From Galbula dea (taxonomy: Eukaryota > Chordata > Aves > Piciformes > Galbulidae): a stretch of 64,000 nucleotides of DNA. Both the position numbers and the translations under genes were made by a program. The stretch covers positions 1,870,812-1,934,811 of the forward strand of contig VWZX01001131.1 of the NCBI GenBank assembly GCA_013399015.1, in the 5' to 3' direction. Positions 1 through 14,785 of the stretch are shown here, piece by piece (position 1 is the first letter of the stretch; the number at the start of each line of letters is the position of its first letter). The notes beneath the pieces were generated by a model that was not told the DNA's origin, searched no databases, and saw only the letters and a list, made by a program, of their open reading frames with translations.

Positions 1-3000
1 GCCTGCTTGAGTCCCACAAGACCAAGGGAGATGAAGTAAATGCTCAGTAGAAAAAGCTGATGGGAAAACCAAGAAAGCTCTGAGACCAGCTACAGCCCCC
101 ACAATTTATAACCATTTGACAGCTAACAGTTTCATTTTTACTATGTAGATTTCAATGCATTTTCCTCCTAGTCACTGGAAAAAAAAAAAAACAAACAACA
201 AAACCAATACAGAGACCAATTTCTGGCCTTCTAGAGTATAGTCTTTCCTAAGAACTTAATTCCTCTTGGTTACTGCTACCTACCTTCTTTCTCCCCAGCA
301 TTTCAAAGATGACCAACAGCAGGGCTGGTAATTGTTGACTGGTTCTCACACAAGCTGTGCTGGCTGGCCATGGAAATCCTTATTGACTTCCTTGGTCTTT
401 TCACATCAACTGTGTCATCAGACTGACCACACAGCAGGTGTCTGAATACTCAAGATTTCCAGTTATCCTCCCACCTGATCTCTCTCAGAGCCTTGGGAGC
501 AAAATCTCATTTACTTTTTACCTTCCTGACCTCCTTTTGTATTTTGCAGGAGTTCAGCATCACTCACAGACTTTACATTTAATTTTTGTTTTGATTCTGC
601 ATCTAACTGACACCCACTCTGCCAGTTTGGCTTTTGGAAAGAGAGCATACTGGGATGGGTGCACATGCCTAACCATCCCTCAAAATAATCATCTGTATCA
701 AGAGCTCTTTTCTTAAGCTTGCACTAACAGGTCTCTGTCACCATGAGCTTTGTTACCCTGCCCTGCCTGTACCAAACCAGTAAAGTTAACTCAAACTTAG
801 GTATGAAACTGAGCATGCTATAAACTGGAAGCACAAAGATGCAGTAAGAGTGGAGGTATAGGCAGATGTTCCTTGGCAGATCTGGAAACAGCTGGTGATG
901 CCCAAACTTACATTGAAATTTCAGAGGAAGCTAGCAGGAATCCAAATGAGGATGTTAACTAAGGAGAGAACCAAACACCAGTCACAAAACAGGAGGAAGT
1001 TATAGTCAGGCAACATAAGTGGCTCCCAAGATTATTTAAATTCCACACAATCCAAGCTCTTCCTGCCAGGCACACAATATCTGGGTCCAAAGCCTGGCTG
1101 CTGCTGAGATCTGCCATCCCCTTCCACTGCATAAACCTGTCCTTCAAGGCTGAGGTGGCTTCCCCAGTGGCTGATTAACAGGGAGAACTTGCTCAGGATT
1201 TAGAGAACTACAGAATCAAACTTGGGAGCTCAGACCAGCAGCATGACTGTACTGCTTCACACAGGGAGAGGAGACCACTTCTAGGAGTGTGGTAGCACAC
1301 CAGAAAGCAGCTCTGCTTTGAAATTAAACAAGACTGAATCTGGAATTCAGCACCTGTTGTGAACAGACTTCCTGGCAAGATTTTCTCATCAACAGCCAGC
1401 ACAGTAAAAAGGGAATCCCAGATGACTCTTCTGCCCCTTTTCATAGAGCAAAGGCACAATTAAGAGGGAACAAAAGGCTATGCAAACATTTCCCTGATTT
1501 TAGAAAAATATTTGCAATGTTTGTGCTAGAAATAATTAAGCCAAATAAGGATATTTATCCTACAAGTAACTAAGATAAAAAAAAGTGATAAAAAAACCCC
1601 CAACAACAACAAACCTAAACCATTCAACATCCATTAAAGTAAACCAAAGTAAATAAATTCAGCCAATTGGTTATTTCCATATGAGTGGATTTCTTTAAAT
1701 AGTAATGAAATCATTGCTAAAAAATCCATTGTTATTAAAATAAAAAAGTTGGCTCAGCCTGCCAAAATTAGATTTGTAAGTTGCTGGTCATTCCCATAAT
1801 TAAATCTGTGTCACAAATTTGCAAGAAAAATGGACACTATGACTAATGCATTTACTTGCTGCACTAGTGCTGTCAGGCTGTGTAAATCATTATGCCTGCT
1901 AAAGCAGAGTAGATAAGAATTCCATACATTTTCATTAAGCAAGGAGGCTTTGTGTATATGTGAGAAGCTAACTTTCATATTCCTTGCTAGTTTTAGCTTC
2001 CATTTGGTAAATAAAAAAATCACTAAACTTGGTTTGATTAGCCAAGTGCCTGCTCCAAAAAGAATTTGAACTTTGGAAGGTGGTCAGGTGAAACAACAAA
2101 ACCATAAATACCTAATCTGGACAAAGGAGAGTAATAAAATAGTGGGCACCTGGAATAAGTTCCTTCCTTCAGACTGACCTCTGCAGCCTGGATAACTGCT
2201 TTATTTCATCCCATTGATGTCAACAAAGGAAGTGAAGCTAATCCAAGACAGCATCTGAAGAAGTCTCACCCAATGCTTTCATCTTTTGGCTGCCTTTTGG
2301 TGCATTTTCTCAGGAGTGCAATGGTCACCAAAGCAGAGGCCTCTGAATCCTCTCTTTTCCTCTTTATTTCCTGACACCAAGACCTTCAGGTCTGGCTTAG
2401 CTTTTTGTTTAAGGTGAAGCTGATGGCTGTTCCTTTCACACTTACTGTTCATAACCCCAAGGCACCAAAGAATTAGACAACATTGACTCACATCACAAGC
2501 TGGGTACTCTCCTGGGTTTCCAAGCCCACTGTCTCAAGCAGAAAGGAGATTAATGGGAAGCAGAAAGAGATTAGACCAGACTGGTTCTAGTCTAGCAGCA
2601 CAGAGCATTTTGTGAGGACATCCTCTTCTGGACTTTAGACCCTCTCCTTCCTCCATGCACATGGCATTATATTGCTATTCAACTTTCAAGTCAGCACATC
2701 TCCCCCTCAGTGCACAAACAGCATCAGTGACAGGCTCTGCCCTGGCAAACCTAAAAATCCAAAGGAGCTGAGCCACCCAGGCAAACACCATGGCACAACC
2801 ACCAGCATGGCCTGTTTGGCAGCATCCTGCCTATTGCTCTGAGCTTTGGACATTAACAAGCATTATTTTGTTGTTGCAGCACAACTTTTAGAAGCAGAAC
2901 AGAAACTCTTGGGGAGCATGGTAATGCATCCAAGGTACAGAATCTCAGCAGGCTCATAACATCCCAGCAATTTCTTTAGCCTTTAAGTGCAAAAATATCC

Positions 3001-6000
3001 TCTCTTACACATGAAAGCAGCTACCTCAGTGCTTTCTATCTCAGCAAATCTTAGCATGCATTTGCATGCTTTACAGCAGCAACCTTGTTGATAACCAACC
3101 ACCCAGTATGAGTAAAACATTTTCAGATTGTATTTAAATCCTATTAAGAGGAAAAATTGAAATCACACATTATGTTCCACAATTATTGCAAACACCAAAG
3201 TGTTCAAATGAGGGGAGGAGATAATGATATTAACTACCAACTCAAAGCAATCCTCTGTGGTATGATTCTAAATATTCTCTTGGCTGAAATTTATGTAAAT
3301 TGAATTCATCCATCCTTAGATATTACTAATCTAGCTACATAAAAACCACTTTTCTGTAACAATTAGTTCTTCAAAATACTGTGTTTTAATTAGACCTGGG
3401 ACATTATTAAATTGAGTGTAAATATGTACAGTATCATTCCATGTATTGTTTTGCCTATATATTTAAAGGAGCATGGGCTTTGGTGGAGTCTGTGATTGGT
3501 TGGTAGTTTTGGTAAATCTCCTCACTCCCAGATGCTTCCTCTAAATGTATTTCTGCTCATCAAGACATATTTGGCATTTCTACATTTTGCATTATCACAA
3601 TATTTTCCTCTTCATCTGAAAAAGCTCATCTCAGTGTCACTCTAACATTATGCTGAGCCTTTTCCTGCAGACATTCTGTTTCACAGATCATTTTAATTTA
3701 AACTTTACTCAGGAAGCATCTCTTAGTCTTAAAAATAAAAAAAGGAGAAAGAAAAAACCCCACAAGTTAAAAGCACAGCACAGCACATCTTTCAGCCCTT
3801 TTAAATCAGCTTGCTTCACACTATCACACACAGGCACTGGCCCATAGGGCACAGACTGAGAAGAGACAACAGACTGTCCTCCTGCCTGTGTCAGGGTTGC
3901 ACAAACTGCAGCATCTCACCCACCTGCTATACACTAGGACCATGAGAAAAATTGCAGCCTTGCCAATGGTCAGATACTTCCAAATTATAGCCAAGATATG
4001 TGTCTGGTTATGGTCACAAAGGTATGAGCTACACCTAAGCTCATCCACAGACAGCACAACAACAGACACTCATAAGGAGAAGGCAAGATGAGGTGGAGAT
4101 TCATCATGAATTAAAGACAGAAGAAATAGGATCTCCACCTAAAGCCAAGCCCATAAACAGCTCTGGTACCTATCACAGTCCCTGGCTTACTGTCACCCCA
4201 TTGCATTTTCAGGCATAAGGTTCATCCTATCCACTTCATAACTGGAAGAGTTTGCAGGAGCAAAGCTGTCAGTAAACCTATTTATGATTTATTTTCTGCC
4301 ATGCATTCATATTCCCTACATAATCATGATTTCAAACTGGGATACCACAAGAAGCATCTAAGTGTGTGTGACTTAAGAGTGGCACACACTTTCTTTATCA
4401 TTTTCTAATAATCAGTAACTAGATGGTTTGGTTCTAGCTGATCTCCAATGGGTTTAAAAAGTCTTTCCTGGGAATTAGGGGTTTTTTCTTCACCATCATG
4501 TTTATTGCAATGCTGCTCCAAGATTTCAAGAAGAAATCTGAAGTGAATAAAACGTGAAATGAGATAATTCTATGTAAATGGAACTTGCCAATGATCAGGT
4601 CACAGAACTGTGATCAAAACCAAAATCAGAAACATATGAACACACACAAACTAGCTCAGCTTCTTTAACTGAGATTTCTTCAAAGAGCTACAAAGAGGTC
4701 CTAGAAATTAAAATATGTTTATGTTGCTTTATTAGGAGCTGCCATTGTCATCAGATGCTTTGGGGCTTAAATTCTTATTTGAAGTCAAAAGACATTTTCC
4801 TAATGACAGCTGAACTGAGGCCTTTGGGTATTCAAGGAAACCTCCAGACTGAATGCCAGGGACAGCAGAGAAAATGCCAGGCACACACAGACCCCAGAGC
4901 TGCTCTAACACTGGGATTCCACAGTTTGAGGCTGGAAATACCTTCTTCCCATTGGAGGGGGACATGAGAGGTGACAAAAAGGAACAAGTATTTGGGAATT
5001 GATGTTTTAAAAAAGGTGAGTGGTCACCTAGACCCACAAAACTTACACCCACCCTCCTAACTTGGACCTGCTCCCTTGATGCTTAACTCCAAAATGCCAT
5101 GCAGCTTTCTCTCTTGGTAGTACAGCTTTCCAGAGTCACACTCCAGCTTCTCAAAACTACTATGCTACAGTGAGTTCTTTTCTATTTGCAGGTTTGATCT
5201 GATTTTCCTAATTTTAATTCTTTTGTCATTCATTCATTCTCTGCATCATGGTCCTCTTTCTGGGGGGACACAAGATTGGAATCACAAACACACACTTTAA
5301 ACATGCCCAAATTTTAGTCAAGAAGAACAAATTCCATTATCAGCTGCCTAACTAAATAAACCAAATCAGTCACAGTAGCTTGCCTGCATATAAAACAATT
5401 TGTATTTAATATTCACCAATGTCTCTCTAAACCATGTATCCATGAAACAGAACTATTCTTCCTTTCTTCATAAATTTATTTACTATACTTTAGAATATCC
5501 TTTCTGAACCTTTCAGACCATCAGGGTTTGCTCTTTACAGAAATGGTTATATTTCCAGCTGGATTGATTGCTTTCCCATAGCAAGCTATTTCAGTGTGCT
5601 CCTCAGAGACACTGAGTGGCTTCACTGACAGTGAAATATGCTAAACAAATGACAAGTCACTGAGTAAATTAGCATCTACTCTCTGATCAGCTGGGTCATG
5701 TTTTCTTTTCAAAATCCATGGCCTCTTGATAGGAAATAATGAGTATTTGATGGGCCTTATTAGAAAAATCAATATATTGATGCCCACATCTGCAACATCT
5801 GCATAATAATAGATTCTGTTGACCCATTAAGGAGAAAATGAAGATGTGTTTACACATTATTAATTTACCATGGGCAGAGACAATTTATTCACTACCTTTC
5901 TCAAGAGTTTAACACAAAGAAAAAACCCTAAATTTGTAATATCTGTATTTCATGGTACAGTGACATAAATTGAAAGATGAAACAAATCTTTGCCACCACC

Positions 6001-6087
6001 AGGAATGGGAAAAATACAAACACCCCAATGATACTGTTAAAAATAAAAGACTACTAAAGCACTGGCTATAAATATTGCATTACTTAC
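1..6087 (-). other. SLC10A7: Part of SLC10A7 intron 5
   Basis: This is AT-rich intronic DNA downstream of exon 5. The next conserved SLC10A7 exon was looked for on the minus strand and not seen. Short homopolymer tracts occur (for example A at 180-191). A perfect 8-bp inverted repeat containing an octamer-like core is at 3053-3070. No repeat family was recognised with confidence. Confidence 0.85.
3053..3070. other. Perfect 8-bp inverted repeat with octamer core
   Basis: AGCATGCA and its complement TGCATGCT are separated by two T residues. The centre reads ATTTGCAT, the reverse of the POU/octamer motif ATGCAAAT. It lies in intron 5. Function is unknown; chance is plausible. Confidence 0.5.
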
Positions 6088-6126
6088 CAAAAAACTTCCA
6101 AAAGCAGAATTAAATATAGCAGCTGC
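6088..6126 (-). CDS. SLC10A7: SLC10A7 coding exon 5 (residues 133-145)
   Basis: This 39-nt exon encodes AAAIFNSAFGSFL, which continues directly from the Gly-Gly-Asn-Glu end of exon 4 and matches the human protein as I remember it. The acceptor reads TTTGCAG and the donor GTAAGT, a strong consensus. The exon begins and ends in phase 0, so skipping it would remove 13 residues of a membrane helix without breaking the frame. A second AG lies four bases inside the exon (GCAGGCAG); its use would shift the frame. Intron 4 upstream is about 29 kb. The following exon was not found down to position 1. Confidence 0.95.
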
Positions 6127-9100
6127 CTGCAAAGAGAAAAAGATAAATATCACCAATGGTCAAAATAGCTGTAGTACAAGAACAAAATGTCACTCCCCCA
6201 CCCAAGAAGCTATTAGACTCTCCAAATATACACATACACAGAGACCATTAGGCAGTTAGGCACTACTTAAAAAATTGCCAGTGGCCTGTAACTTATGAAG
6301 ACTGATTGGTTCTGGGTTCTGCATTCATAAATAACATGCTGAAATGGACAAAAGCAGGAGGAGAAGGAAATCCTTGCCAGTGGACTTCAGAGAAATAGCC
6401 ACAAGAACTAAGAATATTACACTGAAGCTTGGTCTCCCTGCTTTTGGGTTAATTTGCCAGGAACATTTTTATATATTGACCTACTCCCTAAAATAAATAT
6501 CATCTGATTTAAATAAAAATCATCTTATTTAACTAAAACATTGCATTCACACAGACTTTTAACAATTTTGAATGGAATAGTAATCAGGCAAGCAAACTAA
6601 TTTAACTGTTCATTGTAATAAATCACTGACAAATTCAGAAGTTTCTACAGTTTGAGCAACACATTTAAAGCAGGAACAGTAAAAAAAAAAACACAACACA
6701 AACCCCCACACTTCTGAGGTCAAAATGTCTAATCATTACTTTTTATTCCTTAAGTCTTTTAAACTAAGAAAAGAAATCATTTTGAGAATGACTTTAGAGG
6801 TGTTTGTGCTTACCTAAATATCCAGGCAATACAAGGTAGCAGTATTATTTCCTAATATTAACTCATTACATTCCAGGAAGCTAAAACTTGAGTCTTGAGT
6901 AGTTTTCCCCAATTACCAAGAAAGACCAGAAACTCTTGTATGGCAGCCAGGCTGGTGATGAAAAGCTACACAGCAAAGGTAAGAGGAGAGGGAGGAGGGA
7001 AATCTACCTTTTACAGGAAGATTTAGAGCAGCCTCAAATTAATCACCCTGGACACTGCCAGCCACAGATTAATAACAAGTGGATGCTAGTGAGTTTAGCA
7101 AGTTTGAATAAAGTCCAAAATCAGGGTAGGAGCTGTAGCTGAACCTGCCTTCTGCTCCATAAGAGGATGCAATGAAAATGAATGGGTAATGAGATCCTCA
7201 GCTCTCAAGAGCTTAGCTTTCTTCTTCAAGTTCATAATTAATTCAAAGCTTTGATAATTTCATTAGATTCCTCCTCTGCTGGCCCTATCAATAAAAGATG
7301 GCACTGGACTGCAGCTCCTCAGTGGCCCAAATACAAACACAAATGCAGACTGGGAAACCTTTACTGACTTGCTTGCTACCAGGGACAATGGCATATGGCA
7401 CTCCATGTTGTGGAGGGAGCATCTGAACAGATACAGCTAAATAAAACATTATAGCTGACAGTTGTAAACTACAGGAACACATTTTAACACCTCTGCCTCA
7501 TCAGCATTTCTTTTATGAACACTGAAAAAAAAAAAACAAACCAAAGAGGCACAAGTCCAAACAGCTCCTCTTGCCAGAGATCACAGCTGAAAGCAAGAGT
7601 GAGTACTACTTTAAGCAATTCTTCAACAAGTGTGAATTAAAATCAGGCTTTTCTACTTGTATTTGAAGCTGTGCAGCTGATACTTTCACCTGGCAGGAGA
7701 AACACCCTACACCCATGCACACAAACCTATTGCAAAGGATCAGCTTCAATCCAGCTTCAGTCCTTGCAGCTATCTTTTGCTAGTATATCCCTCCTGATGT
7801 CCCTAGTATCACTGTATTAAAAACCCACCAGGTTTCTCAAGCCTCTTTGGTATTTGTTGGACAAGTGCCAGTCTTGTGACAAAGACTGATTGTGTTTGAG
7901 TTCAATCTAGTAAAGATGCAGAAAGGTTCCTTTCATGACATCCTGCCTTTGAATCCATGCAGGAGGATCTAGACTTCTCTTTTTAAGCACATGTAAAGAG
8001 CTCTTCCTTGCCAAACAGTCTCTGCTATCTAAAACAGTGTAAATCAACTGTTAAGATCTGAGAGACAGAAGCATCTGGCTCCACTTCTGCACCAGAAGGC
8101 TGGGAGGAAACTTCATGGTCCCCTCCTCCCCATGCAGACTGTGTGTGCAGAGTGACAGTGACATTTCTGGCTACTACCAAGAACTGTATCACTCATCCTC
8201 TTCAGGAAAGTCCACATAAAATGGATAGAGAGGATAAAAAGTAGCTCTTCCCTTCCCAACATGCTGACCTTATCTCCCTGCCTCAAAATTCCTAGCAGAA
8301 GTCAGGTTCAGCTCAGGCTCTGCTTACAGTGTAGGAAGGTCAGCCTGCCAGACCACATCTACTGATGCAAGAAAAACAACTTTAGTGCCAGGCAGCCCTC
8401 AACCACTTTCCTGGGCATTTCAACAATGCACAAAGAACAAAAGCAGTAGCTGGCAAGAATCAATACACTTACAAGGGCACTCTGCATCTAAGTTTTAGCT
8501 ACATCAGTGGCTACCAAGCCTGACCTGAGGATCAGCAAGAGACATGAAATCTTTTTACTTAAAATATGCTGCAATTCCACTTCTGAGATAAAATCTGCAC
8601 CTGGAAAGGTGGTAAGGAGAGATACCAGTTTGTACTATGGTGGTGATATTTTGGCCATCAACAATCTTCTTTCCTTTCTTCCTTCTGGATCCACCTGGAA
8701 GACTTCTGGTGGTTTTTAGTATTCTCAACCACATAAAAGGTACTAAGGCAACAACCTTAAACAAATGCCATGCTTCAGGTATTGAGCCAGTCACGTGCAA
8801 CAGTCCTAACTGATGACTGGTCCAAGGGTACATTAGTTTTCAATTTTAATCCCTTTTCTCCAAAATGTCAAAAATTGTTCAAGGCAGATGATCAAAGACT
8901 CATTCCAGGCAAAAGAAGAAATCAATCAGGAAGACCACAAATTAAGCTGCAATCATTCACATGATTTGCTCAGTGAGTGTTGACAACTCTATTTGCAGGT
9001 TTCTTTATAAACATTTCTCCAGCAAAATAAACTTAGTAGATTTTTCTCACACTCACAAACCTGGAGCTTACATTTGTGATTCTGGTTCAGCTTAAACAAA

Positions 9101-11007
9101 CTGAATCAACTGCTCCAATTTATAATTAAACATACCTCATAGCATGATCCTGTAGAATTTAAAGACTTTATGCTTCCAATTCCCTTCTATCAAGAGGGAT
9201 AATATTGTCTATACACCTCACAGAACATTGTCAGAATTAATTCATTGCTTAAGAAGCACTTTGAGATCCTTAGAGGGATGATACAAATAAACATTAGTGC
9301 TGACACATGATACAGCCAGGCTCTTCACTTTCCATTTGGAGAATTTAATAGGCACTATTACTGTATAACTGTTTAGTGTTTGGTCCTTTTGAGCTTCAAC
9401 AGGTATCTGAACATCTGCTGTCAGCTTAAATGAAACAATACAATATGAAAACATTTAAAGTCCTTGTAAGACTCCAAGTTCAGATTTGCATGTTTGCAAC
9501 CCATCACTGAATGTACCATTAGTCTGAGGGAGAGTCCTCTATAATATCAATGGCAAGATCCTTTCCAAAGGTAAATGCATAGCCATGTATTGAAATGCAA
9601 GGTCAGACCACATTCAAAAGCAGCTGTAGTAACAACCAGAGCAATTTTTCAAGTTTAGAGAATCCTATTAAATATCCTATTTAACACACATGGCACAATG
9701 AAGAAGAGAGGAAAACCTAGAAGAGTAGAAAGGAACTGTAGAAAGACAAGGACTCTGGCAGTACTACTGCAGGATGATGTAGTAGAGGGCAAAGAACACA
9801 ATGTGGTAGGTATAACATTTACAGTGTCCAGGTTATCAATGCAAAATCCAGGTCTCCTATTTGACAGGAAGAAGAAAAAAGAAAATAGAAGAAGAAAAAA
9901 AAAAGTCTGAAGTCATGGAAATGATTTGACCAAACAGGACAGAAAAGGAACTTTTATCTACCCAGTGTAGATTGAGATGGTGGAAGAAGGCAGCAGGATG
10001 GCAGAAGCAGCCTGAATGAATTGGCAGAGCCCTTTTAAACAACTCCTTCAATCTCCTCTTTAAAAATAAATTCTCATGTGAGTATTACCACAGCTCATGT
10101 CTTAACTGCTGTTTCCATTAATAAGATGTTACAGCTCTGTAGAAAGCTATTTGCCACAGCACTGTTACTGCAAACAGAATATAAATATACCTAATAAGGT
10201 TTAATCTGTGTTGCTGTTCATAACTATTCATCTGAGTTCAGGCAGGGGAAAAAAAAAAATATATATATTTATTCAAGTTCCTGGTTTTGAGCACTAAATT
10301 GAATCAGGTGTCCTCTTCTCTTAAGAAAATTAAGTTGCTTTTGTGCAAGAGTGTTTTAATGAGAACAGAGCCTGCTGACAGTGATAAATGGGAATGACAC
10401 CAGAGAGAGCATGTAAGCAGGACAATATGTGCATGTTACAGCCTTACAGGCTATTTTTCACTGACTATCCTGAATGACTTCCCTGTTTCTTCAGGGGCCT
10501 ATTAATCTCAAATTTAGTTATTACACAACGTTTATTTGAACATATATTCTCTGGATGATGACAGTTAATAAAGGAAATCTTTTACAAGCTGTATTTTTAC
10601 ATATTGTTCCAACTGCAGCTCCCAGTCATTCCACTCTATTGATGGAATAACCTAGTTATGATGCAGCTTTAAAAAAGGCACATATATTCAGATTCTTTTC
10701 TAAGCATATGGGGACTCTTAAATAACTGTTAAAATGCATATAAAAATCCTACTACTGCATGGCAGAAATAAGAGGGAGCATTAACTGCTCAACAAAAATC
10801 TCTAGCTGCACAGTTGTTCCCTCAAAGGCAAAGTACCTGCCTTTTGAACACTCCAGCATCAACTCTGAGAAACAAGTAGGGCCCAGATTTGACTCTTGGG
10901 AGATGGGATATAGACTCCATACTGAATTCAGCTGAAGTTGTAGTATCTATCTGACACATGAATCTGGCCCCATGTGTTGCATATGTCATAGGGCACCTCA
11001 ACAATGG

Positions 11008-11056
11008 TAAAAACCCACCAAAACCAAACCCAAACCCCAAAACCCACCAAGAAACC
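11008..11056. repeat. A/C-only low-complexity tract
   Basis: Nearly all A and C on the plus strand, made of AAACC and CCAAAA words. A second, less pure A/C-rich stretch follows at about 11199-11285. Confidence 0.85.
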
Positions 11057-13240
11057 TGATTTTGATAACAAGTACACTTTGAGTCTGAAGAAATCTTACT
11101 AAAATGTGAACTGATGCTTGAAAAGTCTCTCAAAACAAAACCTGAATTACTCTAGGTTTTTTTAGTGAAATGGAACTGTACACATAACCTTACCCTCTTA
11201 CAAACCAAAACCACCCAAGACCCACCACCACCCCAAAATTCCCTACACTCACCAACCAAGGAACCCCCAGAACACCAAGAGAGAAACCCATCAAGATGTG
11301 GAGGGAATTATGTTTTAATCCACTGCCACGTTCCCTGTGCTCCAAAACTATTTGCTGACTGTGAAAAAGAGATCACCTAATCCCCAACCTGCCTCTAAAG
11401 CTGTGCTGACAGCAGGAAAATATTTCTTTATTTCAACCCTGTTCAATAACCATCCATTGTATGGAAATGATGCTGGAAAGGCACTAGAAAATGAAAACAG
11501 AATAACTAATATGCTGGCTGCTTGCATTTCAGCAGGGGAAAGTCACCCAGAGAATGATGATTTCAAAACCACCTTGGTGTGCTGTGAATCCAAACCTGTA
11601 CACACTACAGATTTGTTCTGGGCTGGCAGAGGTTGCCATCACCCCACTACATGTTTCTGCTGCTTCAGCCAGGCTCAGCATTCTGCCACAAGCAGTGCAT
11701 GGAAATAAGCTGAGGGCTTCTGCTGGCAGAGTTATTGCCTCCTACCTCTCACTAGCCAAGCTCTTTCTGCTGAAAATCAGTCTTTCACTCCCCTATTTCT
11801 GTGGTTCCTCATAATCATCACTGCCTGTTGGTAATAATATTTACAAATACAAAGCCATCCATCAAAAGGATGTCAAAAGGCAGGCTTTTAAGACATTTAT
11901 TCAGTGCATGTGGTGCTCTCCATTGAAGGATTTCTCTGTTTCAGCACTAGTTTGAGCAATACTGAAACAGAGACAGAAAACTATCCCATTTGCTTTCCTT
12001 TTGTCAGAAATGGTAGCCTCTCTACTGTGAGCAACAGGCACGACTCAAGGGAGTTCTGGAGGGTCACCATGGTATTTCTTGTTCAGAGGCAGTAGCAGAT
12101 AGAGACTAAAAACTAGCAGAGTATATACATTCAAGTGTTTTTGCCAGAGAGTAACTAACCCCAGAATGTAAACATCTGTTAACAATTCAAATGGCAAACA
12201 TTAAGCATTCAGATCTCAGGAATGTTGCTGTGTCAGTCTCCAAATTTCCACCATACTACCATACAGATGAGGAACAGGAAACCCACGTTGACTAAAGGTT
12301 GCAAAGACACATTGTCCTGTAAGGGGGATCATTTTACTTCAGATTCCTTGTCCAGCCAAGCAGAATGAAAAACAAAAGCCTCCAGCATCAGCATCAGGAG
12401 GATCACATGAAGGAAGTCAGGAGAGAACCACCTCTTTCAGGAACTGCAATGTCCATCTGCACATTGAAAGAACCAAGACTTGGTCTCCTTAGGTACAGAA
12501 GAGATGCTCCATGAGAAGACACAGTGCACAGTGCCTGACTGGCCCAGGCTATCAGCTGTACAAGGCTGTCACATTGTTCACAGTGTCTTCACCTCATCCT
12601 AAATGCCACAGATCCACCCATACCAGTTGCTCATGTGGCTGTGCAGCATACAAATCTGCTGGGATGCCTTCAAGGCTTACCAAGGGAAAAGGCTTACCTA
12701 GGCCCCATCCCGAAACACACATTTAGGCAACACACATTTTTTTTGCAACCTCACCTCTATCTCTTCAGGACACCAAGCTGAAGAGAGATTTCCTCCTTCT
12801 AACAACAACCATGTTCCATTTCCTTTCCATAAGGACAAGGGCTGTCAGCAGACAGTCTCATCAATACTCTCACTGTCCTCGTGCAAGACAGTCCTTGACC
12901 AGCCACACACCCCAAGCCCAGGGGTACCCTGAAGCTGTAGCTTAACCTTCCTGTCCTCCCATCAGCTGCAGTACAAAACACAAAATCACACTCATAAGAC
13001 ACAGTGCTTTCCAGTGTAGGTTCCTACATCACTCACCTCAATAGAGGCAGTCACCTAAACATCTGTAGTGGACTTTTGAATATCAACATGAATAAACAGA
13101 GGTAGTTTCTCTTTTTCTCACCTGTACTTAAAAACTGTAAATGCAAACATTAAGATGACTACCTAGTGCCAGTGTAAACATTCAAGCAAGCAGTGATTTA
13201 AAGCTGACAGTCTTGTAAGAACACATTCTTTCTTGTACTG

Positions 13241-13592
13241 AGAAGAGGAGGCTCAGGGGAGGCCTTCTTGCTCTCTACCTGAAAGGAGGTTGGAGCCAGG
13301 TGGGGGTTGGTCTCTTCTCCCAAGGCACAAGCAACAGGATGAGAAGAAATGCCTTCAAGTTGCACCAGGGGAAGTTAATGTTGGACATGAGGAACAACCC
13401 CAAAAGGGTTGTCATGCCCTGGCACAGGCTGCCCAGGGCAGCGGTTGTGTCACCATCCCTGGAGGGATTGAAAAAACTGCGTAGATATGGTGCTAAGGGA
13501 CATGATTTAGTGGTGACCTGGCAGTGGCTGGTTAACAGTTGGATTTGATGATCTTAGAGGTCTCTTCCAATCAAAATGATTCTATGATTCTA
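13241..13592 (+). repeat. CR1 LINE, 5'-truncated 3' end
   Basis: This is a plus-strand copy of the bird CR1 3' region. It carries remnants of the final coding part (read as GNNPKRVVMPWHRLPRA-like peptide) and the conserved 'CATCCCTGGAGGGATTG' stretch. It ends with the characteristic octamer-type tail ATTCTATGATTCT at 13579-13591. Heavy 5' truncation is normal for CR1. It lies antisense to SLC10A7 in intron 4. Confidence 0.9.
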
Positions 13593-14735
13593 CATGGGCA
13601 TAACCATCCACAAACTCCATGCTCTAGTACCTGACCTACTCCTCCACAAACTTCATACCTCTCTGCCACACCAGAAAGCTCTGTGCTCCCAGGAAGGTAT
13701 AGAGCCCAACTTTTTGTATTTATTTTTCCCCAAATGGAAAGCCCATTTCCATCATTTTCCTAGATGTGGGCAAACAGAAGGTCTCTTCTCCCTTGCCTAG
13801 CTACTGTAAAGAACAAGCCTTAGAGACCATGTGGTTGACCTGTGAAACAGAACACGCTACACAATTAGAGGGCAAAAAGGAAAGAACCTTTGGCAGGAAA
13901 ACTATCCACAAACCTTACAGACATCACGCCTTTGTTAGTGACTCAAGGGTTGTTACCTTAGCAGTGAAGACACCAGCTCTCACACCAGACCAAATGGACA
14001 GCTGAACAATGATTTAACAAAGGAGGCTCAGCTGAACAGCAGCATATAAGTAACTCTGCCAACTTGATCCTCTTTTATGGTCAAACACTTCATAACTGTA
14101 AAGTGATTTTCTCTCTAAAAAACCCAAACCCAACTTGCTGCAGAAGGTATCCTCAAAAGGATACAGAGCAATAACAACCTCCCAAACATACTTTTATTTA
14201 AGTTCACATTTTCTGAGATCTTAAGCTGTGATAAAAACACTTAAAGGTCTTGTCCCCTGATTCTCCTGGAGACACATCATCCATAACATGATTACAGGTC
14301 TAGTTAAACAATGCATCCCAAAGTCCAAAGAGTATTGCTTCCATGCTGAAGTGAAATGAAAGCACAAGGCCACTTTTTAAAAGGTGCCCTTTGCATTAAC
14401 TGTAAGGCTATGCCTGCATCAGTATTTTTCTATAAATATCCCACTGTCATATTGCTTTCTGGGCAGTTAGTAGCAGAATCTGATATTTTAACCGCTACAC
14501 CATCCAAACCAGCTCAGAATGTTATTATTAAAGTCCCTGTCACTGCTATTACTGGGAACAGCTTCACTAGTAGTTGTTCAATGCCAGGAGACAGGAAATA
14601 AAACACTAGTGCAAGGAAGAACACAGCCTGGGAAGGTTGGCTGAAGTACCAGCTTAGTAAAAGAAAGAGTGGCACAGAACCAGGAACCTCCATCTCTGGA
14701 GCTAATGTCAGAATGTGTCACAGGTGAGAGTTAAA

Positions 14736-14785
14736 AGATAAGGAGATTTATATCTCAACAAGATAAGGAGTTTTATATCTCAGCA
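14736..14785. repeat. Tandem duplication of 25 bp
   Basis: Two adjacent units start AGATAAGGAG at 14736 and 14761 and share TTATATCTCA. They differ at a few bases. The duplication is in intron 4. Confidence 0.85.
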
